From contig NZ_CP072308.1 in assembly GCF_017726655.1 (NCBI RefSeq), forward strand, positions 1,302,001-1,366,000: DNA of 64,000 nucleotides, written 5' to 3'. Both the position numbers and the translations under genes were made by a program. The stretch comes from Agrobacterium tumefaciens. Lineage in GTDB: Bacteria > Pseudomonadota > Alphaproteobacteria > Rhizobiales > Rhizobiaceae. Below the pieces are notes generated by a model. It saw nothing but the letters and a program-made list of their open reading frames with translations. It was not told the DNA's origin and ran no database searches. Every line of letters starts with the position of its first letter. Positions within the stretch are counted from its first letter, which is position 1. Positions 34,989-46,323 of this stretch are shown here, piece after piece.

Positions 34989-36035
34989 CTAAAGACCGGC
35001 AGCAGCTTTCGGCGGCAGCGCGTTGCTGGCGTTGCCATTGACGAAGGCCATGTCGTCCGTCGTGAGTTCGATGGTGCGCAGCTCGCGATTGACGAGGAAA
35101 TGCTCCGTTTCCTCAACCGTGACGGCAAGATCAAGCGTCGTGTCAAAACGCGCCTTGAAGGCTTCGATGATTTCATCAACGATAACCTCAGGGGCGGAAG
35201 CGCCGGCGGAAAGGCCAACGGTGCTGATATCGCCAATTTCATTCCAGTCGATTTCCGAGGCCCGCTGCACGAGAACGGAGCGCTTCGCGCCGGCGCGCAG
35301 CGCGACTTCTACCAGCCGCTTGGAATTGGAGGAATTTGGCGCGCCAACGACGATGAAGAGGTCGCAGCCGGGGGCCGCCTGCTTTACCGCATCCTGACGG
35401 TTGGTTGTCGCGTAGCAGATGCTGTCGGCGGCGGGGGCCTGAATGGCCGGGAACCGCGCCTGCAGCCTGGCGATCACGCCTGCCGTGTCGTCAACCGACA
35501 GCGTCGTCTGCGTAACGAAGCCGAGGTTCTCGCGATCGACTGGTTCGTAACGGTCGACATCCTCGACCGTTTCGATCAGCGAAACCGTGCCTTCGGGAAG
35601 CTGCCCCATGGTGCCGATGACCTCCGGGTGGCCGGCATGGCCGATCAGGATGACATGGCGCCCGAGGCGCTGATGGCGCATGGCCTGCTTGTGGACCTTG
35701 GAAACCAGCGGGCACGTGGCGTCGAGATAGAAGAGGTTACGCGCCTGCGCGTCCTCCGGCACGGATTTCGGCACCCCATGCGCAGAGAAGACAACCGGCT
35801 GCTCGCGATGCTCGGCGGGAATTTCGTGCAGTTCTTCGACGAAAACCGCGCCCTTTGCCTCCAGCCCTTCCACGACATACCGGTTATGCACGATTTCGTG
35901 GCGAACATAGACGGGTGCGCCATAGGCCTTGAGCGCCAGCACCACGATCTGGATTGCCCGGTCCACGCCCGCGCAAAAGCCGCGCGGTCCGCACAGCCTT
36001 ATCGTCAAAGGGGGTTTGGAAACGGCGATGTTCAT
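34989..36035 (-). CDS. ispH: 4-hydroxy-3-methylbut-2-enyl diphosphate reductase IspH (LytB)
   Basis: 348 residues. Last step of the MEP isoprenoid pathway, giving IPP and DMAPP; the first enzyme, Dxs, is encoded at 61.2 kb. Start [23 protein letters not shown] at 36035; a long frame extends upstream but runs through Surf1 antisense. Iron-sulfur cysteines in [16 protein letters not shown] and [11 protein letters not shown]; His in GHAGHPEV and catalytic Glu near [10 protein letters not shown]. The ribosome site lies in a tandem duplication (GGCCAAGGAG twice, 12 bp apart, 36041-36062), so two SD copies exist. Confidence 0.95.
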   Translation of the reverse strand: MNIAVSKPPLTIRLCGPRGFCAGVDRAIQIVVLALKAYGAPVYVRHEIVHNRYVVEGLEAKGAVFVEELHEIPAEHREQPVVFSAHGVPKSVPEDAQARNLFYLDATCPLVSKVHKQAMRHQRLGRHVILIGHAGHPEVIGTMGQLPEGTVSLIETVEDVDRYEPVDRENLGFVTQTTLSVDDTAGVIARLQARFPAIQAPAADSICYATTNRQDAVKQAAPGCDLFIVVGAPNSSNSKRLVEVALRAGAKRSVLVQRASEIDWNEIGDISTVGLSAGASAPEVIVDEIIEAFKARFDTTLDLAVTVEETEHFLVNRELRTIELTTDDMAFVNGNASNALPPKAAAGL

Positions 36036-36106
36036 TCCAGCTCCTTGGCCAACTCCTTGGCCAGTTCCGTGGTCTTGCCCGAGAACGACCCTGCAGGGCC
36101 TGCGCG

Positions 36107-36850
36107 TCATTCGTCCTGCGTCTTGCCGTTCCGGAAATAGGCAAAACCGACGACGATGACAAGGGCCGCCGCCAGCCCATACCACGTTATCGCGTATTGA
36201 AGGTGATTGTTGGGCAAATCTATCAGCGTTACCCCACCCATCGGCCAGCCCCCGGGATTGGGCGTGGCATCGGCGTCGACAAACAGGTTCACCAGCCGGC
36301 CTGCCGGCACCTGCGCGCTTTCGGCCATGGCCGCCAGATCTTTCCAATAGAAGATGTTCTTGGCGATATCATTGTCCGGCAGCAGGGAGGACGGTTTCGC
36401 GATGAGCGGCGCGCGCGCCAGACCGGTCAGCGTCACCTCGCCCGCAACCTGGCCGTCCAGCCGTTTGGCCGGGTCCTTCATCTCGAAGGGCACGAAGCCG
36501 CGATTGACGAAGAGAATTCGGCCATCGGGCAGAGTGAGCGGCGTAAAGACGTAATAGCCTGTCTGGCCCTGATGGGTGGCGAAGAAATGTCGTTCGCGCG
36601 TATGATCAAACGTGCCCGATAGCCTGACCTTGCGGTATTCTATATCCCCGCCGCTTCTCGCGATTGCCTCGATCTCTTCAAGTGTCGCCGGATCTGCGCT
36701 ACGCCGCTGCTCGATATCGGCCATCAGCGCTTCTTTCCAATAAAGGCGCTTCACCTGCCATGTGCCAAGCCCGATGAGAATGGCAAACGCCAGAAGCACC
36801 AGCGGCGCTGCAAACCAGACCCGCCGCTGCGCGGCCTTCATGTGGGACAT
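36107..36850 (-). CDS. Surf1 family cytochrome oxidase assembly protein
   Basis: 247 residues from ATG 36850 (MSHMKAAQ), which begins one base after the DUF983 stop; earlier ATGs would overlap that gene. Two membrane helices flank a periplasmic domain: [20 protein letters not shown] at the N-terminus and [23 protein letters not shown] at the C-terminus. Surf1 hallmarks: [48 protein letters not shown]. It inserts or chaperones heme a in subunit I, in keeping with its place in the cox cluster. Confidence 0.93.
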   Translation of the reverse strand: MSHMKAAQRRVWFAAPLVLLAFAILIGLGTWQVKRLYWKEALMADIEQRRSADPATLEEIEAIARSGGDIEYRKVRLSGTFDHTRERHFFATHQGQTGYYVFTPLTLPDGRILFVNRGFVPFEMKDPAKRLDGQVAGEVTLTGLARAPLIAKPSSLLPDNDIAKNIFYWKDLAAMAESAQVPAGRLVNLFVDADATPNPGGWPMGGVTLIDLPNNHLQYAITWYGLAAALVIVVGFAYFRNGKTQDE

Positions 36851-36851
36851 G

Positions 36852-37238
36852 TCATTCACGATCAAGCCTGCCTTCGCTTGCATTGTTGCGGTATTGCAGC
36901 GCAATCATGATCCCTTTCAACTTGCGCAGCAGCAGCAGGGAGACGAACACCGTAAACGGCAACCACAGCAGGATATGCACCCAAACGGGGGGCGCAAAAT
37001 GCTGATCGACCCAGAGCGCCAGTCCGACCACCAGAAATCCGACGATCAGCATGACGAAGACCGCCGGCCCATCCCCTGCATCGGCGAAGCCATAATCCAG
37101 CCCGCAGGCGCTACAGGCGGGTTTTATCGTCAGGAAACCATCGAAAAGACGGCCATTGCCGCATCGCGGGCAGCAGCCTTTCAGACCGACCTTGATGGGA
37201 TCGACCGGGGCGAAATTTCCGTTTGATGGTTCAGACAT
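36852..37238 (-). CDS. DUF983 membrane protein with zinc ribbon
   Basis: 128 residues from ATG 37238 (MSEPSNGNF; GGAAGG upstream). N-terminal zinc ribbon CCPRCGNGRLFDGFLTIKPACSACG, then two membrane helices (PAVFVMLIVGFLVVGLALWV and VHILLWLPFTVFVSLLLLRKL). DUF983 proteins are found next to aa3-oxidase genes in alphaproteobacteria, hinting at a role in oxidase assembly; no activity is established. It is separated from coxC by a palindromic repeat element. Confidence 0.82.
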   Translation of the reverse strand: MSEPSNGNFAPVDPIKVGLKGCCPRCGNGRLFDGFLTIKPACSACGLDYGFADAGDGPAVFVMLIVGFLVVGLALWVDQHFAPPVWVHILLWLPFTVFVSLLLLRKLKGIMIALQYRNNASEGRLDRE

Positions 37239-37345
37239 GGAGAGACCTTCCGCGAAGTTGGCCAAAGCCCGAGGGTGACGTCGAACCTCCTGGAAGCTTG
37301 CCTCAAAACCCGGGCGCCTGTTTGTTGCTCGACGGCGCCTCGTAA

Positions 37346-37465
37346 TTCTTCACCCCGCCGGGGAGAAGGTGGCCCGAAGGGCCGGATGAGGGGGCAACGT
37401 CGCCGAATACCTCTACCCTTGCCCCTCATCCCTGCCGCGGACTTCTCCCCGGCGGGGAGAAGAAA
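37346..37465. repeat. Palindromic mosaic element, family B copy 1
   Basis: About 120 bp between coxC and DUF983. It starts with a CCCCGCCGGGGAGAAG hairpin, continues GGTGGCCCGAAGGGCCGGATGAGGGGGCAAC (two parts), a variable centre, then CCCCTCATCC and ends with TTCTCCCCGGCGGGGAGAAG. Copies at 52351-52473 (same orientation) and 55491-55610 (reverse). Confidence 0.8.
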
Positions 37466-37517
37466 CACGCGGCAACGACTCGCTTCAAAAGCACCCTGGT
37501 GGGCTAACCGGCGTAAT

Positions 37518-38393
37518 TTACCCGTGGATCGGCGCGCCCCAGCCACCCCAGATATAGATGGCAAAGAACAGGAACAGCCAGACGACGTCAACGAAGTGCC
37601 AGTACCAGGCAGCGGCCTCGAAGCCGAAATGCTGCTTCGGCGTAAACCCGCCGGCAATGGCGCGGAACAGGCAGACCAGCAGGAAGACCGTGCCGACGAA
37701 GACGTGGAAACCGTGGAAACCGGTCGCCATGAAGAAGGTCGCGCCATAGATCGAATTCTTGAAGTCGAACGGCGCATGCATGTATTCGTAGATCTGCACG
37801 GCAGAGAACAGCACGCCAAGCGCCACGGTGAGTGCCAGACCGGAAATCAGGCCCTTGCGGTCGTTGTGCAGCAGGGCGTGGTGGGCCCAGGTCACGCAGG
37901 TGCCCGACAGCAGCAGGATAACGGTGTTGTAGAGCGGCAGATGCCAGGGATCGATGACCTCGATGCCCTTGGGTGGCCATTGCCCACCGGTATATTCGAG
38001 GCGGGATGCCTGAATGGCCTCATGCGGGAAGAGACTGGCGTCGAAATAGGCCCAGAACCAGGCCACGAAGAACATCACCTCGGAGGCGATGAACATGATC
38101 ATGCCGTAGCGCAGATGCAGCGAGACGACCGGCGTGTGGCTGCCCTCATTGGCTTCCTTGATCGTATCCGCCCACCAGGCATACATCACGTAAAGCACGA
38201 TTACGAGACCGATATAGAACAGCCATGGGTTGGCCAGTTCCGCGCCGAACAGCTTGAATGAGCCGCCCGAGAGGTAACGCATGTAGCAGACGCCGCCGAA
38301 TGTCATGACGAAGGCACCGATCGAGGCCAGAAGCGGCCAGGGGCTCGGGTCTATGATGTGGTAGTCGTGGTTCTTCTGATGCGTGTCTGCCAT
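37518..38393 (-). CDS. ctaE: Cytochrome c oxidase subunit III
   Basis: 291 residues, seven membrane helices, core subunit of the aa3 terminal oxidase in the inner membrane. Family features: HDYHIIDPSPWPLLASIGAF, EVMFFVAWFWAYFDASLFP with the buried Glu, GATFFMATGFHGFHVFVGTVFLLV and the C-terminal AAAWYWHFVDVVWLFLFFAIYIWGGWG. It lies downstream of ctaG in the cox cluster (62-bp gap). The long 3' gap to DUF983 holds a family B repeat. Confidence 0.96.
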   Translation of the reverse strand: MADTHQKNHDYHIIDPSPWPLLASIGAFVMTFGGVCYMRYLSGGSFKLFGAELANPWLFYIGLVIVLYVMYAWWADTIKEANEGSHTPVVSLHLRYGMIMFIASEVMFFVAWFWAYFDASLFPHEAIQASRLEYTGGQWPPKGIEVIDPWHLPLYNTVILLLSGTCVTWAHHALLHNDRKGLISGLALTVALGVLFSAVQIYEYMHAPFDFKNSIYGATFFMATGFHGFHVFVGTVFLLVCLFRAIAGGFTPKQHFGFEAAAWYWHFVDVVWLFLFFAIYIWGGWGAPIHG

Positions 38394-38455
38394 GACGACA
38401 ATCCCCTGCTATCTCTTCCCTGATCCGGCCCCCTCAAAAGACCCGGATCTCCTCA

Positions 38456-39073
38456 TTACAATTTGCTGTCGCCAGATTCTGTCTTTACCGGCAAGGACGC
38501 AACCGGTTTTTCGGTTTTGGCCGGATAAAACGTATAGGACAGCGTTAAAGTGTGGACGCTCTTGGTTTCGCGCGCCGTGGCGATGTCAGGATCGACAAAG
38601 AAAACCACCGGCATTTCCAGCGTCTCGCCCGGCTGCAGCGTCGTTTCGGTGAAGCAAAAACATTCCACCTTGTTGAAATAGGCGCCGGCTTCCATCGGCG
38701 TCACGTTGAAAACCGCCGTCCCCGTTGTCGCGACTGGCGAACGGTTCGTTGCCTTGAAAGTGACCTGCACGGTTTCGCCGATCTTCGGCGTGACCTTCTT
38801 GTCGACGGGGCGGAAATCCCAGTTCAGGCCGTTCGAGGTGTTGGCGTCGAAGGTGACGTTGATGGTCTTGTCGAGGATGACGTCGGAATATTGCTCGACG
38901 CGCTGGGTCGTGCCGTTATAGCCGGTGACTCGGCAGAACAGGCTGTAGAGCGGCACGGCGGCATAGGCCATGCCGATCATGGCGCAGAAAAACACGAGAC
39001 ACAGCACGAGAATGGAGCGATTGCTCACCTTCTGCCTGCCGGTCGCTGCCGCCTGCGTTTCCATATTTGCCAT
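38456..39073 (-). CDS. ctaG: Cytochrome c oxidase assembly protein CtaG/Cox11
   Basis: 205 residues. Membrane-anchored copper chaperone that loads CuB of subunit I. One N-terminal helix ([29 protein letters not shown]), then a periplasmic Ig-like domain with the copper motif KVECFCFTE near residue 138 and an additional Cys in [12 protein letters not shown] very strong ribosome site (GGAGGAGGAG) touches the ATG. It follows coxF by 29 bp. Confidence 0.95.
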   Translation of the reverse strand: MANMETQAAATGRQKVSNRSILVLCLVFFCAMIGMAYAAVPLYSLFCRVTGYNGTTQRVEQYSDVILDKTINVTFDANTSNGLNWDFRPVDKKVTPKIGETVQVTFKATNRSPVATTGTAVFNVTPMEAGAYFNKVECFCFTETTLQPGETLEMPVVFFVDPDIATARETKSVHTLTLSYTFYPAKTEKPVASLPVKTESGDSKL

Positions 39074-39102
39074 CTCCTCCTCCTCTCCCCGTAATCAGCG
39101 CG

Positions 39103-39234
39103 TCAATGCGAGCCGATCTTGATGATGGTGATGATGTAGAACAGCACCACCAGGCCGGCCAACAGGAGGCCGAGCGCGATGTTGCGCCCGCGTCTCGATT
39201 TTTTCTGAGCCGCGCTCAGTTCCACCGTTTCCAT
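39103..39234 (-). CDS. coxF: CoxF, 43-residue oxidase-cluster membrane protein
   Basis: Small gene: [20 protein letters not shown], then one membrane helix ([20 protein letters not shown]) and a short tail GSH. The ATG shares its A with the ctaB stop codon (TGATG), so translation is coupled; the stop is 29 bp before ctaG. Rhizobial aa3-oxidase clusters carry a protein of this size and placement, called CoxF. A cytoplasmic basic N-terminus and single helix suggest a role as a small assembly or accessory subunit. Function inferred only. Confidence 0.8.
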   Translation of the reverse strand: METVELSAAQKKSRRGRNIALGLLLAGLVVLFYIITIIKIGSH

Positions 39235-40187
39235 CACAGGACTCCCGACATGACGGCCTCAAGAGCCGGCGCGAAGTGATCGGCCAGCAGGCCAGAGAAA
39301 ATCGCGAAGAGATAAAAAACCGAATAGGCAAACATCTTCTTGGCCGGCAGCATTTTCTCGTCACCGTCAGGCATGCGCCGGACAATGAGCGAACAGTAGA
39401 CGAAGATTGCGCTCAGCACGGCGGCGAAGATGCCGTAACCGGCGCTCGCAAGGCCGGTGAAATAAGGTGCGACGGCGGCAGCGGCGGTGAGCACCGCATA
39501 AACGATCATCTGGTTTTTGGTCGAACGCTCGCCGGCGACATTCGGCATCATCGGAATGCCGACCGAGCCGTAATCGCGCATCTTGAAGAGCGCCAGCGCC
39601 CAGAAATGGGCCGGTGTCCACAGGAAGATGACGAGGAACAGAATGATGCTATCAAGCGAAACGCCGCCCGTGACGCAGGCCCAGCCGAGGATGGGCGGAA
39701 AAGCGCCGGCAGCGCCGCCGATGACGATATTCTGTGGCGTCGAGCGCTTCAGCCACATTGTATAAACGACGGCATAAAAGAAAATGGTGAACGCAAGCAG
39801 GCCGGCCGAGAACCAGTTGACCGCAAGACCGAGAATGACCACCGAAAAAGCGGACAGCGTCAGCCCGAAGGCGAGCGCCTCGCGCGGCGCGATGCGGCCC
39901 GAGGGAATCGGCCGTCTAGCGGTGCGGCTCATCACCGCGTCGATATCGGCATCGTACCACATGTTGAGCGCGCCGGATGCACCGGCGCCAACGGCGATGC
40001 AGAGAACGGCGATGACGCCCAAAATCGGATTGATGTGACCAGGCGCCAGCACGAGGCCGGCAAAGGCCGTGAAGACGACGAGCGACATGACGCGCGGCTT
40101 CAGCAATTCGAAATAATCGCGTGCGCCGGCTTCCGAAAGTCCGGAGCTTTGTGCGCCCAGTATGTCGCGATCGTCGATAACGGTCAT
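39234..40187 (-). CDS. ctaB: Protoheme IX farnesyltransferase (heme O synthase)
   Basis: 317 residues, UbiA-type prenyltransferase with about nine membrane helices. Converts heme B to heme O, the precursor of heme A for the oxidase. Motif [25 protein letters not shown] (Asp-rich, diphosphate-Mg binding) near residue 75, and the second Asp-containing loop ([15 protein letters not shown]). It lies between coxA (390-bp gap) and coxF. Confidence 0.95.
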   Translation of the reverse strand: MTVIDDRDILGAQSSGLSEAGARDYFELLKPRVMSLVVFTAFAGLVLAPGHINPILGVIAVLCIAVGAGASGALNMWYDADIDAVMSRTARRPIPSGRIAPREALAFGLTLSAFSVVILGLAVNWFSAGLLAFTIFFYAVVYTMWLKRSTPQNIVIGGAAGAFPPILGWACVTGGVSLDSIILFLVIFLWTPAHFWALALFKMRDYGSVGIPMMPNVAGERSTKNQMIVYAVLTAAAAVAPYFTGLASAGYGIFAAVLSAIFVYCSLIVRRMPDGDEKMLPAKKMFAYSVFYLFAIFSGLLADHFAPALEAVMSGVL

Positions 40188-40576
40188 GTCCTGTCCTGTT
40201 TCCTTCAGATGCCGCCAGAAACGACATCCCTTGCACCGGCCCGAAAAACGAATGGGATTTCCGGCATGCGCGATGCTTCAATTCATGGGTCCCGAACCTG
40301 CCCGCAGGACCGGTACCGGGGAAAACCGATACCAGCATGTGCCAGCCATTCGCCGCACCCTGCCGCCATTCGTCTGCGCTTGCATTTCATAAAGGCCAGA
40401 TTTGGCTTTTATCACGTCCGGAGCATGTATCACGTCGGACTGTTGGCATCGCTTGGACAAAATGTCACGCGGCAGGAGCCCTGCCCGTTCGGCAAACGGC
40501 ACGGATCAAACCGCGCCGTCCCTCTCTGTCAGCAGCCGGACTGCGCAAGCCAAGCCTGCGCCTTCCGGCCCGCGCA
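40188..40576. other. Gap between coxA and ctaB with a hairpin
   Basis: 389 bp; no protein is recognised on either strand. A hairpin with an 8-bp stem (40543-40561) lies 16-35 bases past the coxA stop without a T-run, so it may stabilise the 3' end or attenuate transcription. The rest may contain a separate promoter for ctaB, but I cannot pick -35/-10 boxes with confidence. Confidence 0.4.
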
Positions 40577-43188
<2,612 letters not shown>

Positions 43189-43209
43189 GGTACCCTCTCC
43201 CTCACGCGC

Positions 43210-43223
43210 CTGATCCAGATCAA
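43210..43223 (-). promoter_or_regulatory. FNR/FixK-like box in the coxB leader
   Basis: On the minus strand TTGATCTGGATCAG: matches TTGAT-N4-ATCAA except for the last base. It ends 22 bases before the coxB GTG, a position that would favour repression of the aerobic oxidase. Motif match only. Confidence 0.35.
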
Positions 43224-43565
43224 TCACAGGCGCAGAATCCATGCTAATGGTAATAACTTCAAACCACAGTTTGCCCTCTGCCGCAATATGCGTCGGGACA
43301 CGGAAGCGCCCCAATTTTGCCATTGAGCATTCCGCAGGCGACTTTCCCGCACCCTTTATGGGAGCTGCTCCGCCAGGCACGATTTCTAACGGCTCAGATG
43401 CGACAAAGCCGCGCTCGCCAGCCGGTTTGATCGCCGGATAGAGAATGACGAACCGGGAAAATCGCGGGCCCGCCCGGGCCGACAGGTCCTATTTCCGCCC
43501 AACTCGGCTGGAATTGAAGGCTCCAGGCTTTTTTTTCCGGATTATGGCGTCAAAATAGCCGCACT

Positions 43566-43575
43566 GATTCGAATC
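43566..43575. promoter_or_regulatory. Tandem CcrM methylation sites (GATTCGAATC)
   Basis: Two directly adjoining GANTC sites form a 10-bp palindrome 12 bp upstream of the IalB-family start. CcrM, encoded at 14.2 kb, would methylate both, so expression could vary with replication. Whether they lie in the promoter or in the leader is not known. Confidence 0.4.
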
Positions 43576-43587
43576 CCAGAGGTATCC

Positions 43588-44112
43588 ATGCGTCTTTCCC
43601 CGCTCGCGCGCACTTTTCTTGCCGCCGCCGGTCTTGCCATCATCGCCCCCGCTGCAGCGGCGCTGGCGCAACAGCAGCCGCCCGGCACGCCAAAGTCGAC
43701 GCATGGTGCGTGGTCCGTCATCTGCGACAAGCCGGCCGGCGCCTCTGAAGAGCAATGTGCGCTGATGCAGAATGTCATTGCCGACGACCGCCCGGAAGTG
43801 GGACTTTCGGTTGTCGTTCTGAAGACGGCCGATCGCAAGTCGCGCATCCTGCGCATCCTCGCGCCGCTCGGCGTGCTGTTGAAGGATGGCATGGAGCTCT
43901 ATATCGACAATAATAACATCGGCCGCGCCTATTTCACCCGCTGCTTCTCCGAAGGCTGTTATGTGGAAGTCGATATTGACGACGAATTGCTGAAGGTTTT
44001 GCGCGCCGGCAAGAACGCGGTTTTCGCGCTGCGCGAAGCCGTGGATCAGGACCGCGTCGGCATTCCGATCGAGCTTTCCGGTTTTGCCGAAGGTTACGAC
44101 GCGCTTCCTTGA
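43588..44112 (+). CDS. Invasion-associated locus B (IalB) family periplasmic protein
   Basis: 174 residues with a Sec signal (1-28, ending AAALAQ). IalB pattern: HGAWSVICDKPAGASEEQCALMQNV, then VLLKDGMELYIDNNNIGRAYFTRCFSEGCYVEVDIDDELLKVLRAGKNAVFALREA. Four cysteines form two probable disulfides. The Bartonella relative aids erythrocyte invasion, but the family is widespread in plant-associated and free-living alphaproteobacteria, so a general envelope role is more likely. Divergent from coxB. Confidence 0.85.
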   Translation: MRLSPLARTFLAAAGLAIIAPAAAALAQQQPPGTPKSTHGAWSVICDKPAGASEEQCALMQNVIADDRPEVGLSVVVLKTADRKSRILRILAPLGVLLKDGMELYIDNNNIGRAYFTRCFSEGCYVEVDIDDELLKVLRAGKNAVFALREAVDQDRVGIPIELSGFAEGYDALP

Positions 44113-44194
44113 GGCATCGCCGTTAAGGGGCAGCCTTGCGTCTGACCGCTCCAGTGCCTAAATCGGTCATGAACGATCATGACTGGAGCCTGAG

Positions 44195-45610
44195 ATGACC
44201 GACGACCTTGTAAAACTCTTCGATTGCGATGAAACGCAATTGCGCAAGCTCGTTGGAGAGGCGCTTGCGGGCGCCGATGATGGCGAGTTGTTCATCGAAC
44301 ATGCGCAGGCGGAGTCGCTCACCTTCGACAATGGCCGTCTCAAGGGCGGCTCCTTTAACACCGACCAGGGTTTTGGCCTTCGCGCCGTCGCTGGCGAGAC
44401 CGTCGGTTATGCCCATGCCGGCGAGCTTTCGCAAAGCGCGCTGAAACGTGCTTCCGACGCGGTGGGTGCTGTTACCAAAGGATATTCCGGCTCCTATGCC
44501 GCCGCACCGCAACGCACCAATAAAAAGCTTTATGGCGACGAAAACCCGATCGGCAGCCCCAGCTTCGAGGAGAAGGTGAAGCTCCTCACCGATATCGATG
44601 CCTATCTGCGTGACAAGGATCCGAATGTCCGGCAGGTGACGGCGACGATTTCCGCCAGCTGGCAGGTGGTGGATATTCTGCGCGCCGATGGCCATCGTGT
44701 CAGTGACGTCAGGCCGATGACCCGTATCAACATTTCCGTGGTCGCGGGCGAAGGCGACCGGCAGGAAAGCGGCTCCTACGGGATCGGCGGCCGGGTCGGT
44801 TTCGGCGATTTCATTACCACGGAAAACTGGCAGCGCGGTGCTGATGAAGCGCTGCGGCAGGCGCTCGTCAACCTCACGGCCATCGATGCGCCAGCGGGCA
44901 CCATGGATGTCGTGCTGGGTTCCGGCTGGCCGGGTGTGATGCTGCATGAGGCCGTGGGTCACGGTCTGGAGGGCGATTTCAACCGCAAGAAGACATCCGC
45001 ATTCGCTGGTCTGATGGGCGAGATGGTCGCCGCACCCGGTGTCACTGTCGTCGACGACGGCACGATCGACAGCCGGCGTGGTTCGCTTACCATCGACGAC
45101 GAAGGCACGCCTTCAGGATATAATGTCTTGATCGAGAACGGCAGACTCGTCGGCTACATGCAGGACCGGCAGAACGCCCGGCTGATGGGTGCGAGGCCCA
45201 CCGGCAACGGCCGCCGCCAGGGTTATGCCTATGTGCCGATGCCGCGCATGACCAATACCTACATGCTTTCCGGGGACAAAACGCCAGAAGAGATCATCAC
45301 ATCCGTCAAAAAGGGCATCTACGCCGTCTCCTTTGGTGGCGGTCAGGTGGATATTACCTCGGGCAAATTCGTGTTCGGCTGCACCGAGGCCTATCTCATC
45401 GAGAACGGCAAGATCGGTGCGCCGGTGAAGGGCGCGATGCTGATCGGCAACGGCCCGGATGCGATGAAGCGCGTATCGATGATCGGCAATGACTCCAAGC
45501 TCGATACCGGTATCGGCAATTGTGGCAAGGCCGGGCAATGGGTGCCGGTTGGCGTCGGCCAGCCGCACCTGCGCATGGACCAGATCACTGTGGGCGGCAC
45601 GAAGGCGTAG
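44195..45610 (+). CDS. tldD: Metalloprotease TldD
   Basis: 471 residues. With TldE/PmbA it forms a protease that trims small or unfolded peptides and matures microcins or quinone-cofactor peptides. The catalytic zinc motif HEAVGHGLEGDF (residues 251-256 for HEAVGH) is present, with C-terminal domain ESF signature GKFVFGCTEAYLIENGKIG. Full-length compared with E. coli TldD (481). No TldE gene occurs in this window. A half palindromic element follows. Confidence 0.95.
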   Translation: MTDDLVKLFDCDETQLRKLVGEALAGADDGELFIEHAQAESLTFDNGRLKGGSFNTDQGFGLRAVAGETVGYAHAGELSQSALKRASDAVGAVTKGYSGSYAAAPQRTNKKLYGDENPIGSPSFEEKVKLLTDIDAYLRDKDPNVRQVTATISASWQVVDILRADGHRVSDVRPMTRINISVVAGEGDRQESGSYGIGGRVGFGDFITTENWQRGADEALRQALVNLTAIDAPAGTMDVVLGSGWPGVMLHEAVGHGLEGDFNRKKTSAFAGLMGEMVAAPGVTVVDDGTIDSRRGSLTIDDEGTPSGYNVLIENGRLVGYMQDRQNARLMGARPTGNGRRQGYAYVPMPRMTNTYMLSGDKTPEEIITSVKKGIYAVSFGGGQVDITSGKFVFGCTEAYLIENGKIGAPVKGAMLIGNGPDAMKRVSMIGNDSKLDTGIGNCGKAGQWVPVGVGQPHLRMDQITVGGTKA

Positions 45611-45688
45611 GCCGTGGCTTTCGGGTGATTGCACTCGGTTGTCTCAATAGCGCGGACAAAACGACGTGGCACCCTATCCCCGGTCCCT

Positions 45689-45711
45689 CATTCCGGCCTT
45701 GAGCCGGAATG
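45689..45711. repeat. RIME-like half element, family A copy 3
   Basis: A single hairpin unit: 9-bp arms CATTCCGGC / GCCGGAATG around CTTGA, matching the left unit of the element at 26054. It lies 79 bases past the tldD stop and may serve as its transcript end. Confidence 0.6.
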
Positions 45712-45867
45712 ACGGCAGAAAGAGTTGCAGCCACACTGAGCCTGCCGGTGCCTTGCCAGCCCATGACCCCACACATGGCTGCCATGATGCTGTTTTTTCT
45801 GGCGCGCTGGCGCGAACGCGATAATATCAAGACTTATGGCGGGCCCCTCCTCCCATCCGGGGCCTGC

Positions 45868-46320
45868 GTGGCGAAGGAGACAACGACCATCATACGAAAT
45901 GCCCTCGTTCCTGAACTTGCCGTCAGCGACTGGCAGAAGAGCCGCGCTTTTTATTGCGACCTGATTGGCTTCCATGTGGTTTACGAGCGCCCCGAAGAGG
46001 GCTTCACCTATCTGGCGCTGGGCGACGCAGAGCTGATGATTGACCAGATCGGTGCGACCCGGACCTTTGTGGCGGGCAATGCCTCGCTCGATGCGCCGTT
46101 GGGCCGCGGCATGAACCTGCAGATCGCCGTTCCCTCCCTGCAGCCCATTCTATTCCGGCTGGAGCGGTCTGCCATCGATCTCGTTATGCCGCTTGAGGAA
46201 AAGTGGTACAGGCGCGGCACGGTCGAAGTGGGGAACCGGCAATTCATCGTCGCCGATCCCGACGGGTATCTGATCCGCCCCTTCGAGAGCCTCGGCGAAC
46301 GCCCCTTCCGGTTCGGTTGA
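45868..46320 (+). CDS. VOC / bleomycin-resistance-like protein
   Basis: 150 residues from GTG 45868. VOC fold: VPELAVSDWQKSRAFYCDLIGFHVVYERPEEGFTYLALGDAELMIDQIG, ending with RQFIVADPDGYLIRPFE. It matches small glyoxalase-like proteins that bind antibiotics or act on small molecules. The start is uncertain: a perfect AAGGAG (45874-45879) lies inside the frame and is followed at normal spacing by ATC-ATA, not by a standard start codon, whereas the GTG has only GGGG before it. It is 3 bp from the next gene, so both probably form an operon. Confidence 0.75.
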   Translation: MAKETTTIIRNALVPELAVSDWQKSRAFYCDLIGFHVVYERPEEGFTYLALGDAELMIDQIGATRTFVAGNASLDAPLGRGMNLQIAVPSLQPILFRLERSAIDLVMPLEEKWYRRGTVEVGNRQFIVADPDGYLIRPFESLGERPFRFG

Positions 46321-46323
46321 GCC

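Larger units (their letters stand above)
43189..43587. other. Divergent promoter region of coxB and the IalB gene
   Basis: 399 bp without a gene. It contains an FNR/FixK-like box at 43210-43223 and a double GANTC site at 43566-43575 (separate entries). The frame running upstream of coxB on the minus strand is not conserved-looking. Confidence 0.5.

Noticed and set aside
36036..36347. 104-residue extension of IspH
   Set aside because: It is antisense-frame sequence through the surf1 3' end; the family N-terminus and SD support the start at 36035.
40278..40502. 74-residue minus-strand frame between coxA and ctaB
   Set aside because: No ribosome site, no family likeness and a composition like other shadow frames.
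43560..43590. Possible tRNA T-arm (GATTCGAATCC)
   Set aside because: It resembles the T-loop consensus, but no acceptor, D or anticodon arm exists upstream; the motif is better read as a double GANTC site.
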